DNA of 37,424 bases from Oscillospiraceae bacterium (GCA_902779915.1 CACZDM010000010.1:1-37424), one strand, 5' to 3'. Positions 6,917 through 15,419 are shown, counted from the stretch's first letter. Program-made: numbers and translations. The notes: generated by a model not told the origin, from the letters alone.

Positions 6917-8191
6917 TTATTGGTTTATTTGAAAGGTTGCGTTTAGAAGCTGCCATTCTGGGTGTGATTTTTTCATTATTGTCCAGTAGCTGACGCCTGC
7001 TAGGTTGTATTTTTTCACAAGGTCAAACTTGGCGTTTGAGCTTCGCGCGTCTTGAAACCAGACTTCATGTTCTTTATTGTTGACATAGTATCTAAAATAT
7101 GGAGACTGGCTTTCTTCGTCGAAAGATATTGCGGCGTTTTGTGTTATGGCAATTTGAATCGCCTCTTCATTTCCAATAACCCGCGCTCTTGAGGTTTTTT
7201 CGTCAAACGGCAAAGTCCAGTCATATCCGTAGTTCGGTATGCCTAAAAATATCTTGCTTTCAGGGATGGCCGAAACCGCATATTGAACGACTTTTTCAAC
7301 TTTTTGAATTGGCGCAACTGCCATGGGCTGGCTATATATATATCCCCATTCGTATGTCATGATGATCACTCCATCCGAAGCTTCTCCGAGCCCTTCGTAG
7401 TCATGGGCAGTGTATAAGGCTCCGAATTGTTCGGCGGAAATTTTAGGAGCAACTGCAACATACAGAATATATCCATTGTCATTTAAAAATTTGTGTATGT
7501 TTGTAATAAAGTTTGTGTATATGTCTCGATTCTTGGGAAAAATTCGTTCAAAGTCGACGATAACCCCCGAATATTGTCTGGTTTGTAATGTGTTTAAAAC
7601 TTGGCCCATTAATTTTTGCTGCATTTCAACGCTGTTTAGCAGGGCGTCTGAAAGCTCGGGTGAAAATCTTCCGTCATCATCTATAGAAGATAGGGTCATT
7701 AAAGGCCGAACTCCATATTCATAGGCGCGTCGCAGTATAAATTCGTCCCTGAGCGGCGTCAAGTTTCCGTCATACGAAAAACTATATGTGAATGGTGATA
7801 TATACGTCAAAAAGGGCAGGGTGTTCGTCAATAGTTCGTGATTTATATTAGGATATAAAAAACCATTAACCGAAATTTGGGTTGTTGGTTTGTCGGTGTA
7901 TGATATTACCAATTCGTCGCCGACAATAAGGCTCGGTCTGGCGTTGAGATATGGGTTGTTTCTGTATATCTGGTTGACCGATTTGTTGTGCTGCGCAGCT
8001 ATATATTCTATTGTTTCGCCCGGTCTGATGGTGTGTGTGATTTCCGGAGTCAGAATTAAAATTGACTGCCCGACAACTAGGTCGTTTGGCCTTTCGAGCC
8101 CGTTTGTTTCCATGATCATGTGTAGGCTGATTCCAAACATTTTCGCTATGGAATATAAGCTATCTCCTGGTTTGACAACATATATTTGCAT
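6917..8191 (-). CDS. sleL: SleL/YaaH-like LysM-GH18 cortex-lytic enzyme
   Basis: A 424-residue enzyme with two N-terminal LysM modules (YVVKPGDSLYSIAKMFG and HTIRPGETIEYIAAQH) followed by a glycosyl hydrolase 18 barrel. The catalytic strand is GVIVDFERI, with the acid Glu retained. The architecture and length match spore SleL/YaaH N-acetylglucosaminidases, which cleave cortex peptidoglycan fragments during germination. There is no signal peptide, as in the spore-coat-localised family members. The start ATG follows GGAGGG by 6 nt. A sigma-E-like promoter candidate lies upstream, consistent with mother-cell expression. Confidence 0.88.
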   Translation of the reverse strand: MQIYVVKPGDSLYSIAKMFGISLHMIMETNGLERPNDLVVGQSILILTPEITHTIRPGETIEYIAAQHNKSVNQIYRNNPYLNARPSLIVGDELVISYTDKPTTQISVNGFLYPNINHELLTNTLPFLTYISPFTYSFSYDGNLTPLRDEFILRRAYEYGVRPLMTLSSIDDDGRFSPELSDALLNSVEMQQKLMGQVLNTLQTRQYSGVIVDFERIFPKNRDIYTNFITNIHKFLNDNGYILYVAVAPKISAEQFGALYTAHDYEGLGEASDGVIIMTYEWGYIYSQPMAVAPIQKVEKVVQYAVSAIPESKIFLGIPNYGYDWTLPFDEKTSRARVIGNEEAIQIAITQNAAISFDEESQSPYFRYYVNNKEHEVWFQDARSSNAKFDLVKKYNLAGVSYWTIMKKSHPEWQLLNATFQINQ

Positions 8192-8223
8192 AAAATCCCT
8201 CCATGAATATATTGAATTTGTTA

Positions 8224-8252
8224 ATTATATGCGTCTAAACTGCATAAAATTC
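8224..8252 (-). promoter_or_regulatory. Candidate sigma-E promoter of the SleL-like gene
   Basis: On the minus strand GAATTTT (8246-8252), 14 nt and CATATAAT (8224-8231). This approximates the SigE pattern (ATATT-like -35, CATACAAT-like -10). The -35 match is only partial. Confidence 0.35.
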
Positions 8253-8298
8253 GATTTGCAAATATATTTATAAGTATAAGGCGTTTTATTTTCAAAAT

Positions 8299-9258
8299 CT
8301 ACTCTTTGTAATTTTCGTCCAAATCATCTTGGATGATAAACCTTGGCCGTCGCTTTGTTTCCATATATATTTTTCCGACATATTCGCCAACGATCCCGAT
8401 TGAAAGCAGGACTAAACCGCCTATGGTCCAGATGGAAATAACCGTGCTGGCCCATCCCCAGACCACATTGCCCGCAATAAACATACACAACGTATATATA
8501 AGCATAAAAAAACTCAATGCCAATGATAATATTCCAACCAGTGATATTATTCTGATCGGCCTGATTGAAAACGAGGTCATTCCGTCAAAGGCCAGTGACA
8601 GCATTTTTGAAATTGGATATTTGCTTTCCCCCAGTTCACGTTTTTTCCGAGAATAGTATACATAGTCAGATTTAAATCCAATCATGGGAACGATTCCGCG
8701 CAGGAACAAATTAACTTCTTTAAATTGGCCAAGAGCCTCAATTGCTCGTTTGCTCATCAGCCTGAAATCCGCGTGATTGAATATGGTTTTTGCGCCTAAT
8801 TTGTTCATAAACCTATAGAAAAATTCGGCCGATAGTCTCTTTAAATGGCTGTCGGATTTTCGACTTTTTCTAATGCCATAAACTATATCACACCCGCTCA
8901 AATATTTATCAATCATTTCATCAATTGCGTCAACATCATCCTGCAAATCTGCATCCATAGAAATGACCATGTCTGCTTTGTCTTTAGAGCGAATTAGGCC
9001 GGCCAAAAGGGCGTTTTGATGGCCTCGATTAGCGCTCAAATTCAGCCCAGTGAACAACGGGTCTTCCCGACTGAGTCGAAGTATGATTTCCCAAGTTTCG
9101 TCAGACGACCCATCATTCACAAAACATATTTTACTATTTTTTGAAATTTTGTCAAGCCCGATCAAGTCACAAATTTTCTTTTTCAGCACTTTTGCGGTTT
9201 TGGGAAGAGCGTCCTGTTCATTATAGCAAGGAATGACAACATATAGCTTGTTTTTCAT
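8299..9258 (-). CDS. Polyprenyl-phosphate glycosyltransferase, GT2 (GtrB/DPM1-like)
   Basis: A GT-A enzyme that transfers a sugar from a nucleotide donor to a membrane lipid carrier. Its N-terminus is YVVIPCYNEQDALP. It has the DxD-type metal site SMDADLQDD near residue 100, a NRGHQNALLAG loop and the GtrB-typical FRLMSKRAIEAL. Two C-terminal membrane helices follow (IISLVGILSLALSFFMLIY and the TIGGLVLLSIGIVGEYVGKIY segment). I prefer ATG 9258 because TTG 9270 abuts the AAGGAG ribosome site; about 319 residues. The glycan it serves is unknown. Confidence 0.92.
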   Translation of the reverse strand: MKNKLYVVIPCYNEQDALPKTAKVLKKKICDLIGLDKISKNSKICFVNDGSSDETWEIILRLSREDPLFTGLNLSANRGHQNALLAGLIRSKDKADMVISMDADLQDDVDAIDEMIDKYLSGCDIVYGIRKSRKSDSHLKRLSAEFFYRFMNKLGAKTIFNHADFRLMSKRAIEALGQFKEVNLFLRGIVPMIGFKSDYVYYSRKKRELGESKYPISKMLSLAFDGMTSFSIRPIRIISLVGILSLALSFFMLIYTLCMFIAGNVVWGWASTVISIWTIGGLVLLSIGIVGEYVGKIYMETKRRPRFIIQDDLDENYKE

Positions 9259-9296
9259 CTCGGCTTTCAATCTCCTTGTTCATCATATAGGTTTTT

Positions 9297-9325
9297 ATTC
9301 TAGCACTAAAATTTTAAAAAATCAA
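9297..9325 (-). promoter_or_regulatory. Promoter of the glycosyltransferase gene
   Basis: On the minus strand TTGATT (9320-9325), 17 bp and TAGAAT (9297-9302), about 40 bp upstream of the start codon. Confidence 0.55.
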
Positions 9326-9370
9326 GTGTTTTTATAAAAAAATAATTTAATTTTGTGGGTTTATGGCTGA

Positions 9371-9563
9371 TACTTCACTTAATCACGGACGCTTTCAACC
9401 GGACTCGAGCTTGAGGGAGGTTGAATATTACAGTTAGTTGTGAGGCGGAGGCACTTCCATGGTTTTTAGGAACACGATCGAGGATTGTTTAATTCATCGA
9501 GAATTTTAGACAAAGAGCCTGATATTTTAAGCAAAAGCTTTTGAGGGGACAAATATAACCCAA
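9371..9563 (+). repeat. R element copy 2, upstream of cassette 2
   Basis: Shares AATCACGGACGCTTTCAA near the left end, GTTAGTTGTGAGGCGGAGGC in the middle and GGGGACAAATATAACCCA at the right end. It has the same orientation as copies 1, 3 and 5. Its left edge lacks the cassette terminator, unlike copies 1, 3 and 5. Confidence 0.8.
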
Positions 9564-9581
9564 AAAAATTTCAAAAAGCGC

Positions 9582-9610
9582 TTGACTTTTTTGTCGAATT
9601 GCTATACAAT
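9582..9610 (+). promoter_or_regulatory. Cassette 2 upstream promoter with embedded Spo0A box
   Basis: TTGACT (9582-9587), exactly 17 bp and TACAAT (9605-9610). The spacer contains the perfect 0A box TGTCGAA (9592-9598) in TTTGTCGAATT context. A regulator bound between -35 and -10 would be expected to repress. The promoter and box are conserved in cassette 3. Confidence 0.75.
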
Positions 9611-9677
9611 AAAACTCGTGTTGGGAAAGTTTGTTAATGAATCTTTATGAAAATAAATCGTTTTTTATCAAAAGGGG

Positions 9678-9707
9678 TTGACAAGCTTATGGAAGATTTG
9701 CTAAAAT
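9678..9707 (+). promoter_or_regulatory. Cassette 2 internal promoter
   Basis: TTGACA (9678-9683), 18 bp and TAAAAT (9702-9707). The predicted start point coincides with the first AGCCG unit at 9713. Confidence 0.55.
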
Positions 9708-9883
9708 GCGTTAGCCGAGCCGAGCCGAGCCGAGCCGAGCCTATGGTTTTGCCCTTTTATATGGATATGTTGGCTGTTTTTTTGTGTTGGAAGGCGGCCG
9801 TGGTTTTGGTTGCGCTAAAAGAGCGCTTTGTTGGGATTTTTTGCCCTCTGGAGCGTTGTTTTGGCGCTGCCTCTATATCTTAG
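9689..9883 (+). CDS. Hydrophobic leader ORF of cassette 2, fused in frame through the AGCCG tract
   Basis: ATG 9689 (MEDLLKCV) reads through the pentanucleotide tract as SRAEPSRAEP and stays in frame with the conserved MVLPFYMDMLAVFLCWK leader peptide, ending at 9883 (65 residues). An in-frame ATG at 9647 and an internal ATG at 9743 are alternatives. The copy number here (5 units plus AGCC) is the in-frame state; cassettes 1 and 3 are out of frame. GGGG lies 11 nt upstream of ATG 9689, so initiation there would be weak. It contains one hydrophobic stretch (AAVVLVAL). Function unknown. Confidence 0.4.
   Translation: MEDLLKCVSRAEPSRAEPMVLPFYMDMLAVFLCWKAAVVLVALKERFVGIFCPLERCFGAASIS
9713..9741 (+). 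repeat. AGCCG tract, 5 units plus AGCC
   Basis: The homologue of the 15-unit tract of cassette 1, at the same offset from the internal promoter and the leader ORF. The 14 nt after the last full unit align without gaps to those of cassette 1 (AGCCTATGGTTTTG against AGCTCAGAGTTTTG). The length difference is therefore confined to whole units. Confidence 0.95.
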
Positions 9884-9953
9884 GTGTGCGCTTGGAAAGG
9901 GAAGGGGGGGATGCTGTGGCTGAGTAAAAATAACTCAAGCCCAATGAATATTT

Positions 9954-10793
9954 ATGAAGTTGTTAAAAAAATTAACTGTAATTATCAATTATATTAATAT
10001 TTTATTAAATTTGGCCGCCCAACCTTTGGCGAGCTTTCCAATGAATGTTTTTGCTGGAACGGGGAAAAATGGCGTTATGACGGCGCCTAGGATACAGAAA
10101 AAGACTGTCAGCGTTCCCTTACCCGTCACCGTCGCCGTCCCCGTCTTCGGCGACGGCCCCGTCTTCGGCGACGGCCCCGTCTCCGTCGACGTCCCCGTCT
10201 CCGTCTCCGTCCCCGTCTCCGGCCCCGTCTCTGTCGACGTCCCCGTCTCCGTCGACGTCATCGGCAGCGTCGTCCCCTTCGAGGAGAAGCTCTTCGAGGT
10301 CAGTGGAGGCGCCCGCGTCGCAGGCACAGTCACCGCCCCCGTCCCCGTCGCAGGCAAAGTCACCGCCCCCGTCCCCGTCGCAGGCAAAGTCACCGCCCCC
10401 GTCCCCGTCGCAGGTAAAGTCACCGTCACCGTCACCGTCAAAGGCGACGGAGACGGCAAAGTCACCGTCACCGTCAAAGGCGACGGAGACGGCAAAGTCA
10501 CCGTCGCCGACAGCCACATCGTCTCCGTCGACGGGAACGGCATCGTCCCCGTCACCATCACCGTCCCCGTCACCGTCACCGACTCCGACTCCGACCCCGA
10601 CATCGTCCTCGTCCCCCTCTCCGAGCTCCCTGAAGGCGCCCGCATCGCCCGCGGCACCTTAGACGTCACCGCTATCTACACCATCACCTACACTGTCCCC
10701 GTCGACGTCACCGCCAAAGTCAGCGACGACAGCATTGGTATCGAGGCAACGTCACCTTCGACGTCATCGCCCCAAGGAGGAGGCATCGGCTAA
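9954..10793 (+). CDS. Divergent secreted low-complexity repeat protein (cassette 2)
   Basis: A 279-residue frame with a K-rich N-terminus, a hydrophobic core (LTVIINYINILLNLAA) and the MNVFAGTGKNGV cleavage-region motif also found in the cassette 1 protein. No Big_2 domain follows. Instead there are V/P-rich hexapeptide-type repeats (VPVSVD), three copies of a 10-residue APVPVAGKVT unit and VKGDGDGKVTVT units. The conserved QQDSGKTYSNKSW cap is absent. No ribosome site precedes ATG 9954; an alternative frame at ATG 9911 stops early. It could be a silent or chimeric variant. A second frame (10303-10662) is open and Ser/Pro-rich, so a frameshift would still give a long product. Confidence 0.55.
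   Translation: MKLLKKLTVIINYINILLNLAAQPLASFPMNVFAGTGKNGVMTAPRIQKKTVSVPLPVTVAVPVFGDGPVFGDGPVSVDVPVSVSVPVSGPVSVDVPVSVDVIGSVVPFEEKLFEVSGGARVAGTVTAPVPVAGKVTAPVPVAGKVTAPVPVAGKVTVTVTVKGDGDGKVTVTVKGDGDGKVTVADSHIVSVDGNGIVPVTITVPVTVTDSDSDPDIVLVPLSELPEGARIARGTLDVTAIYTITYTVPVDVTAKVSDDSIGIEATSPSTSSPQGGGIG
10128..10620 (+). repeat. GC-rich low-complexity repeat block of cassette 2
   Basis: Made of GTCCCCGTCTCCGTCGAC-type units, three nearly exact 30-bp units (about 10321-10410), and two copies of a unit containing AAAGGCGACGGAGACGGC. It is C-rich on this strand, unlike the flanks. Confidence 0.85.
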
Positions 10794-10823
10794 TAATCTT
10801 GATTTTAGGCTTAAGTTTTGGTT

Positions 10824-10868
10824 TCAAGCGGGAAGGAGGGTTTCTTTCCCGCTTGAGGTCGTTTTTTT
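10824..10868 (+). terminator. Rho-independent terminator of cassette 2
   Basis: TCAAGCGGGAA (10824-10834) pairs with TTCCCGCTTGA (10846-10856), then GGTCG and eight T. The same hairpin as in cassettes 1 and 3; the outer base pair differs by compensatory change (C-G there, T-A here). Confidence 0.9.
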
Positions 10869-10899
10869 TGGGGGTTAAGTTGCCCTCAAGGACGCTGGC

Positions 10900-11099
10900 C
10901 TACCACTTGTCACGGACGCTTTGAAAGGGATGGCGTTTCAAACAGAGCAAAGCACCGCAGTCGGTTGTGAGACGGCGGCGCTTAAATTGGTTTTTGCATG
11001 GTTTTTTAGGCGTAGTTGAGGGTGGATTGAAAGAGACGGTTTTTAATTAAAAAGCCTGATATTTTAAGCAGGAGGGGAGAGGGGACAAATATAACCCAA
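10900..11099 (+). repeat. R element copy 3, downstream of cassette 2
   Basis: Begins CTACCACTTGTCACGGACGC and ends GGGGACAAATATAACCCA, in the same orientation as copy 2. Cassette 2 is therefore bracketed by direct repeats. Confidence 0.8.
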
Positions 11100-11114
11100 T
11101 AAAATAATACAATT

Positions 11115-11121
11115 TGTCGAA
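11115..11121 (+). promoter_or_regulatory. Spo0A box upstream of rpsB
   Basis: TGTCGAA in TTTGTCGAA context, about 100 bp upstream of the rpsB -35. A second match to TGNCGAA (TGACGAA) lies at 11149-11155. Confidence 0.4.
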
Positions 11122-11218
11122 ACTTGATATTACGCATTGTTGTTTTGTTGACGAAAATTAATTTCGGCAATCAATCATGAGCCAGCAAATCCTGTAAAAA
11201 TTTTATTTTAAAAACCAC

Positions 11219-11247
11219 TTGCAAAATTTTAATTTATGTGATATAAT
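11219..11247 (+). promoter_or_regulatory. rpsB-tsf promoter
   Basis: TTGCAA (11219-11224), 17 bp and TATAAT (11242-11247). It leaves a leader of about 125 nt before rpsB with no ORF that I recognise; rpsB leaders are often autoregulatory in other bacteria. Confidence 0.7.
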
Positions 11248-11381
11248 AAACGGGCATTGTTTGGATGCAGTAAATTTAAATTACACACACATATTGAAAA
11301 TCCGGGCTCGGTGGCGTGTTGACATGGCTGGTTTGGGTTGTTTGCGATATGTGGAGGTATAACCAATTGGAGGTATGAAAA

Positions 11382-12182
11382 ATGGCAATAGTGTCTATGA
11401 AACAGCTTTTGGAGGCCGGCGTTCATTTTGGACATCAAACTAGAAGATGGAATCCTAAAATGAGTCGCTATATATTCACGGAAAGAAATGGAATTCATAT
11501 TCTTGATTTGCAAAAAACGGTCAAAAAGCTGGAAAATGTGTATAATTTTGTTAATGGGTTGGTTGCGGACGGAGGCGAAATTTTGTTCGTTGGAACCAAA
11601 AAACAGGCCAGTGAGTCGATAAAAGAAGAGGCAATGCGCTGCGGCATGCATTATGTTAATGCAAGGTGGCTTGGCGGAATGATGACAAATTTCAGGACCA
11701 TCAGAACGCGAATTGACCGTCTTGACCAGCTAAATAAAATGAAGGAAGATGGAACTTTTGATCTTTTGCCTAAAAAAGAGGTTATAAAACTGAATTTGGA
11801 AATAGGCAAGTTGGAAAAATTTTTGGGCGGAATTAAAAATATGGCGAAATTGCCAGATGCCCTTTTTATAATCGACCCTAAAAAAGAAAGAATAGCGGTT
11901 GCGGAGGCTCGGAAATTGAAAATTCCGATTATTGCTATTGTTGACACCAACTGCGATCCTGATGAAATTGACTATGTCATTCCGGGAAATGATGATGCGA
12001 TCCGCGCAGTTAGGCTAATATCCAGCATTATGGCTGATGCTGTTTTGTCCGCAAGACAAGGCCAAGAGGAGGATCTTGCGGAGGGGCAGACTGATTCTGT
12101 TGTCGTTTCTGAAGAAAAAGCTGATTTGGCCGAAGATTCGGGAGATGCTTTAAACGGCGAGCCAGAGGAAAATGCTGACTGA
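11382..12182 (+). CDS. rpsB: 30S ribosomal protein S2
   Basis: Ribosomal protein S2, 266 residues. It has the family signatures [20 protein letters not shown] near the start, [16 protein letters not shown], the [14 protein letters not shown] motif and the [20 protein letters not shown] segment. The C-terminus has an acidic extension of about 35 residues ([20 protein letters not shown]), common in Clostridia. GGAGG at 11369-11373 sets the start. It is followed 39 bp later by tsf, the usual pairing. Confidence 0.98.
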   Translation: MAIVSMKQLLEAGVHFGHQTRRWNPKMSRYIFTERNGIHILDLQKTVKKLENVYNFVNGLVADGGEILFVGTKKQASESIKEEAMRCGMHYVNARWLGGMMTNFRTIRTRIDRLDQLNKMKEDGTFDLLPKKEVIKLNLEIGKLEKFLGGIKNMAKLPDALFIIDPKKERIAVAEARKLKIPIIAIVDTNCDPDEIDYVIPGNDDAIRAVRLISSIMADAVLSARQGQEEDLAEGQTDSVVVSEEKADLAEDSGDALNGEPEENAD

Positions 12183-12221
12183 TTTTTGTTTTTTAAATTT
12201 ATGTGTTTTGGAGGAGTTGTT

Positions 12222-13127
12222 ATGGCTGAATTTACGGCGAAAGATGTCCAATCTCTTCGTCAAAGGACTGGCGTTGGAATGATGGATTGCAAAAATGCTT
12301 TGTCTGAGGCAAATGGTGATATGGAAAAAGCAATTGAAATTCTTCGTGAAAAAGGGATTGCTAAGGCTGCAAAAAAAGCGGGAAGGATTGCTGCTGAGGG
12401 CTTGGTTGCCTCGAAAGTTTGCGGGGATTGCGGAGTTGTTGTTGAGGTTAATTCTGAAACTGATTTTGTTGCTAAAAATAAGGACTTTTCTTCATTTGTT
12501 GACGCAATTGCTGAAACCATTTTGAAAAATGACCCTAAAAACCTCGAAGAATTGAAAGCTTTGAAAATTTCTGGCGGCGATTTGACTGTTGAAAAGGCGC
12601 TTCAGGAAAAGGTTTTGTCTATAGGCGAAAACATACAAATCCGTCGCTTTGCTAAAATGAATGGGGTTTTGTCAAGCTATGTCCACGGAGGCGGGACGAT
12701 TGGGGTTATGGTTAAATTTGAAACCGACCTTGGCGACAGGGATGAATTTAAAGAATATGCCAAAAATATTGCGATGCAGATTGCCGCAGTTAGCCCGCAG
12801 TATTTAAATTCTTCTCAAATACCATCTGAAATTTTAGACAAAGAGAAAAGTATTTTGAAAAAACAAATTTTGGATTCTGGAAAGCCAGACAATATTGCTG
12901 CGAAAATAGTTGAAGGAAGGATTAAAAAATTCTATAAAGAGGTCTGTTTGGTCGACCAGCAATATGTAAAAGACAATAATTTGACAATATCTCAATATAC
13001 TGATAGTATTGCTTCTGAGCTCGGCGGAAAAATCAACATAGTTGAATTTATTAGAATGGAAAAGGGCGAGGGAATCGAGAAACGTTCTGAGAATTTTGCC
13101 CAAGAAATAGCCAACATGGTTAAGTGA
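12222..13127 (+). CDS. tsf: Translation elongation factor Ts
   Basis: The guanine nucleotide exchange factor for EF-Tu, about 301 residues. The N-terminal UBA-like domain is AKDVQSLRQRTGVGMMDCKNAL. The core carries the NSETDFVAKNKDF motif and IQIRRFAKMNG, then a dimerisation region with KSILKKQILDSGKPDNIAAKI. The start is ATG 12222, preceded by GGAGGAG; the frame opens earlier (12186) without a ribosome site. It is co-transcribed with rpsB. Confidence 0.98.
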   Translation: MAEFTAKDVQSLRQRTGVGMMDCKNALSEANGDMEKAIEILREKGIAKAAKKAGRIAAEGLVASKVCGDCGVVVEVNSETDFVAKNKDFSSFVDAIAETILKNDPKNLEELKALKISGGDLTVEKALQEKVLSIGENIQIRRFAKMNGVLSSYVHGGGTIGVMVKFETDLGDRDEFKEYAKNIAMQIAAVSPQYLNSSQIPSEILDKEKSILKKQILDSGKPDNIAAKIVEGRIKKFYKEVCLVDQQYVKDNNLTISQYTDSIASELGGKINIVEFIRMEKGEGIEKRSENFAQEIANMVK

Positions 13128-13145
13128 GATGGGGTTTGGATTTTT

Positions 13146-13940
13146 TTGAAAAATCATTTGTTGTTTTTGGTTGAAAATCCCGAAAAGCATGATGATTTAA
13201 TAGGAAAGTTGCATAGTTTGAAAAACACTAGTGTTAATCGAATAAGAAATATGGGTTTCGAACAATTGAAGAATTTTTTGATTAAAAACAGGAACTGTGT
13301 TGTCGTTTTGCTAATGGAAAAGAAACGAGGCGAGGCGGTTGAGCTTTTATATCGCATGCATAACTGCCTGATGACCCCTCCTTATTTGGTTGTTGTTTCC
13401 AAGCTGGAGCCGGGAAGATTGCTGGATCACATAAATTCGAACAGTGTGTGTAGGTTTTTTGACCTAAATTCCAGTGATTACAGCAGCGAAAATGTTGTGA
13501 GTTGGATTGAAAAAATATATCGCGGTTTGAGTTTGTCGCTGATTTTCCCCTGGTTTAGGCGATATTCTTGTTCATATATACGAAGAAGTGTTGCTTTGAG
13601 GTTAAATAATATGGGGATGTTTTTTCGCCTGACAGGCCACAAATATATTGTTGATGCGATTGAGCTTTGCATGCATAATCCCAACATATACATGACTAAA
13701 AATGTGTATTGGATTTTGGCGCGCAGGTATGGTGTGACGCGTGCAAGTGTTGATCGTTGCATGAGACATGCTATTGAGGTTGTTTGGAGAGACACTGCTA
13801 TGGATTGTTTGGCAAAATATTATCCGGACGTTGATAGGGTATATAAAATGAGGCCCTCTGTTGCGGAATTTGTTAGGTGTGTTGCCGGCGACATGAATGA
13901 GAAAATTTTTGGTTTGAATAAAAATTTTGAAATGTCTTGA
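13146..13940 (+). CDS. Spo0A-like regulator with degenerate receiver domain
   Basis: 264 residues. The C-terminal 120 residues match the Spo0A effector domain: RLTGHKYIVDAIELCM, ARRYGVTRASVDRCMRHAIEVVW (the DNA-recognition helix, with S-V-D-R-x-x-R-H kept), and a RPSVAEFVRCVAGDM end. The N-terminal 125 residues look like a receiver fold but lack its chemistry: VENP replaces the acidic pair, VVLLMEKK replaces the phospho-Asp strand, and the conserved Lys is gone. It probably acts without phosphorylation, or is controlled by binding. The start is TTG 13146, 10 nt after GATGGGG. It lies 18 bp after tsf, and the ffh promoter overlaps its stop. Confidence 0.8.
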   Translation: MKNHLLFLVENPEKHDDLIGKLHSLKNTSVNRIRNMGFEQLKNFLIKNRNCVVVLLMEKKRGEAVELLYRMHNCLMTPPYLVVVSKLEPGRLLDHINSNSVCRFFDLNSSDYSSENVVSWIEKIYRGLSLSLIFPWFRRYSCSYIRRSVALRLNNMGMFFRLTGHKYIVDAIELCMHNPNIYMTKNVYWILARRYGVTRASVDRCMRHAIEVVWRDTAMDCLAKYYPDVDRVYKMRPSVAEFVRCVAGDMNEKIFGLNKNFEMS

Positions 13941-13965
13941 CAATTGAATTGTTTTCCTATATAAT
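13937..13965 (+). promoter_or_regulatory. Consensus promoter of the ffh operon
   Basis: TTGACA (13937-13942), 17 bp and TATAAT (13960-13965), both perfect consensus. The leader of about 105 nt contains a hairpin: GGATGG (14036-14041) pairs with CCATCC (14057-14062), ending just before the GGGGG ribosome site. Confidence 0.8.
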
Positions 13966-14081
13966 CTTAGGTGTGGGTTGGTTTTTGTGAGTTGTTGTGA
14001 TGGAGAGAGTGTGTGTGCGTTTGGAATTTTGCTTGAGGATGGTTTTTTTAAAAAGCCCATCCAGGGATTGGGGGCATGGAG

Positions 14082-15419
14082 ATGTTATTTGAGAGTTTAT
14101 CTGGGAAATTGGCTAATGTTTTCAAGAAATTGCGCTCGAAGGGCAGGTTGACAGAGGCTGACGTTAGGCTTGCGATGCGTGAGATAAAGCTTGCTTTGCT
14201 TGAGGCTGATGTCAACTATAAGGTTGTTAAGAAATTTGTTGAGCGTTTAACTGGGCGAGCTGTTGGCTCTGACGTTCTTGAAAGCTTGACTCCAGCGCAG
14301 CAGGTTGTTAAAATAGTCAATGAAGAGCTGACTGTGTTGATGGGCGAAAAGGGAAGCTCAATCAACATTCCCTCTAAGCCTCCTTGCGTCTTGATGATGT
14401 GTGGACTGCAGGGCAGCGGAAAAACGACGCATTGTGCTAAAATAGCTAAGTATTTTTTAGATAAAGGACACAGGCCTCTTTTGGTTGCTTGTGATGTCTA
14501 TAGGCCCGCGGCTATAGATCAATTAAAAATTGTTGGGGAAAAGGCGGGTGTTCATGTTTTTGACATGGGAAAGTCGGATCCTGTCAAAATTGCCAGCGCG
14601 TCCCTAAAACACGCCAAAGATTATGGCCACGATATCGTCATTTTAGACACTGCAGGCAGGTTGCATATAGATAGTGATCTCATGAATGAGCTGCAAAGGA
14701 TGAGCCAGAGCGTTGATCCTTCCGAGATATTGCTGGTTGTTGATTCCATGACAGGCCAGGACGCGGTTAATGTTGCTGTTGCTTTTAATGAAAAGCTTGA
14801 TTTAACCGGGGTTGTTTTGACAAAGCTGGATGGAGACAGCCGAGGGGGAGCTGCGCTGTCTATAATGGACGTTTTGGGCAAGCCGATAAAGTTTGTTGGC
14901 GTTGGCGAAAAACTTGGCGATCTAGAGCTGTTTCAGCCGGATAGAATGGCTTCGAGGATTCTCGGAATGGGGGATGTGTTAACTCTAATAGAAAAAGCCG
15001 AGAGCAACATAAAGGCCAAGGATGCTGAGAAGGTTGCAAGAAAGATTAAGGAGAATAAATTTGACATGAATGACCTTTTGGACCAGATGAATCAACTCAA
15101 GAAGATAGGGTCTATTAGGGATATTGTTGGAATGATTCCCGGAGTTTCAAGCAAAATAAAAGACGCTGATCTTGAAAATGGTGAGTCCAGGATTATAAAG
15201 ACACAGGCTATAATTTTGTCCATGACGCGGTTGGAGCGCCAGAAGCCTTCGATTATTGATTCTGGGCGCAAACGCAGGATAGCAGCTGGAAGCGGGACGT
15301 CGGTGACGGATGTTAATCAGCTTTTGAAGCAGTTTGATCAGATGCAAAAGATGTTTAAACAGCTTGGGGGACGAGGAAAGAGAAAAAGAAGGCGATTGTT
15401 TTCTGGGTTTGGAATTTGA
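14082..15419 (+). CDS. ffh: Signal recognition particle GTPase Ffh
   Basis: The SRP54 homologue that carries nascent membrane and secretory proteins to FtsY. Its N-domain has LTEADVRLAMREIKLALLEADVNYKVVK. The G-domain has the P-loop GLQGSGKTT (about residue 108), DVYRPAAIDQLK, DTAGRLH and TKLDGDSRGGAALS. The C-terminal Met-rich M-domain includes MNDLLDQMNQLKKIG and a basic end. ATG 14082 is 8 nt after GGGGG; the frame also has ATG 14076. ylxM, the usual upstream partner, is absent, replaced by the Spo0A-like gene. Confidence 0.98.
   Translation: MLFESLSGKLANVFKKLRSKGRLTEADVRLAMREIKLALLEADVNYKVVKKFVERLTGRAVGSDVLESLTPAQQVVKIVNEELTVLMGEKGSSINIPSKPPCVLMMCGLQGSGKTTHCAKIAKYFLDKGHRPLLVACDVYRPAAIDQLKIVGEKAGVHVFDMGKSDPVKIASASLKHAKDYGHDIVILDTAGRLHIDSDLMNELQRMSQSVDPSEILLVVDSMTGQDAVNVAVAFNEKLDLTGVVLTKLDGDSRGGAALSIMDVLGKPIKFVGVGEKLGDLELFQPDRMASRILGMGDVLTLIEKAESNIKAKDAEKVARKIKENKFDMNDLLDQMNQLKKIGSIRDIVGMIPGVSSKIKDADLENGESRIIKTQAIILSMTRLERQKPSIIDSGRKRRIAAGSGTSVTDVNQLLKQFDQMQKMFKQLGGRGKRKRRRLFSGFGI

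Noticed and set aside
9647-9883. Start of the cassette 2 leader ORF at ATG 9647
   Set aside because: No ribosome site and no equivalent frame in cassette 3; ATG 9689 is the shared start, so it was used.
10303-10662. Ser/Pro-rich ORF as the real cassette 2 product
   Set aside because: It lacks a start site and signal peptide; the frame from 9954 carries the shared cleavage motif, so that frame was annotated.
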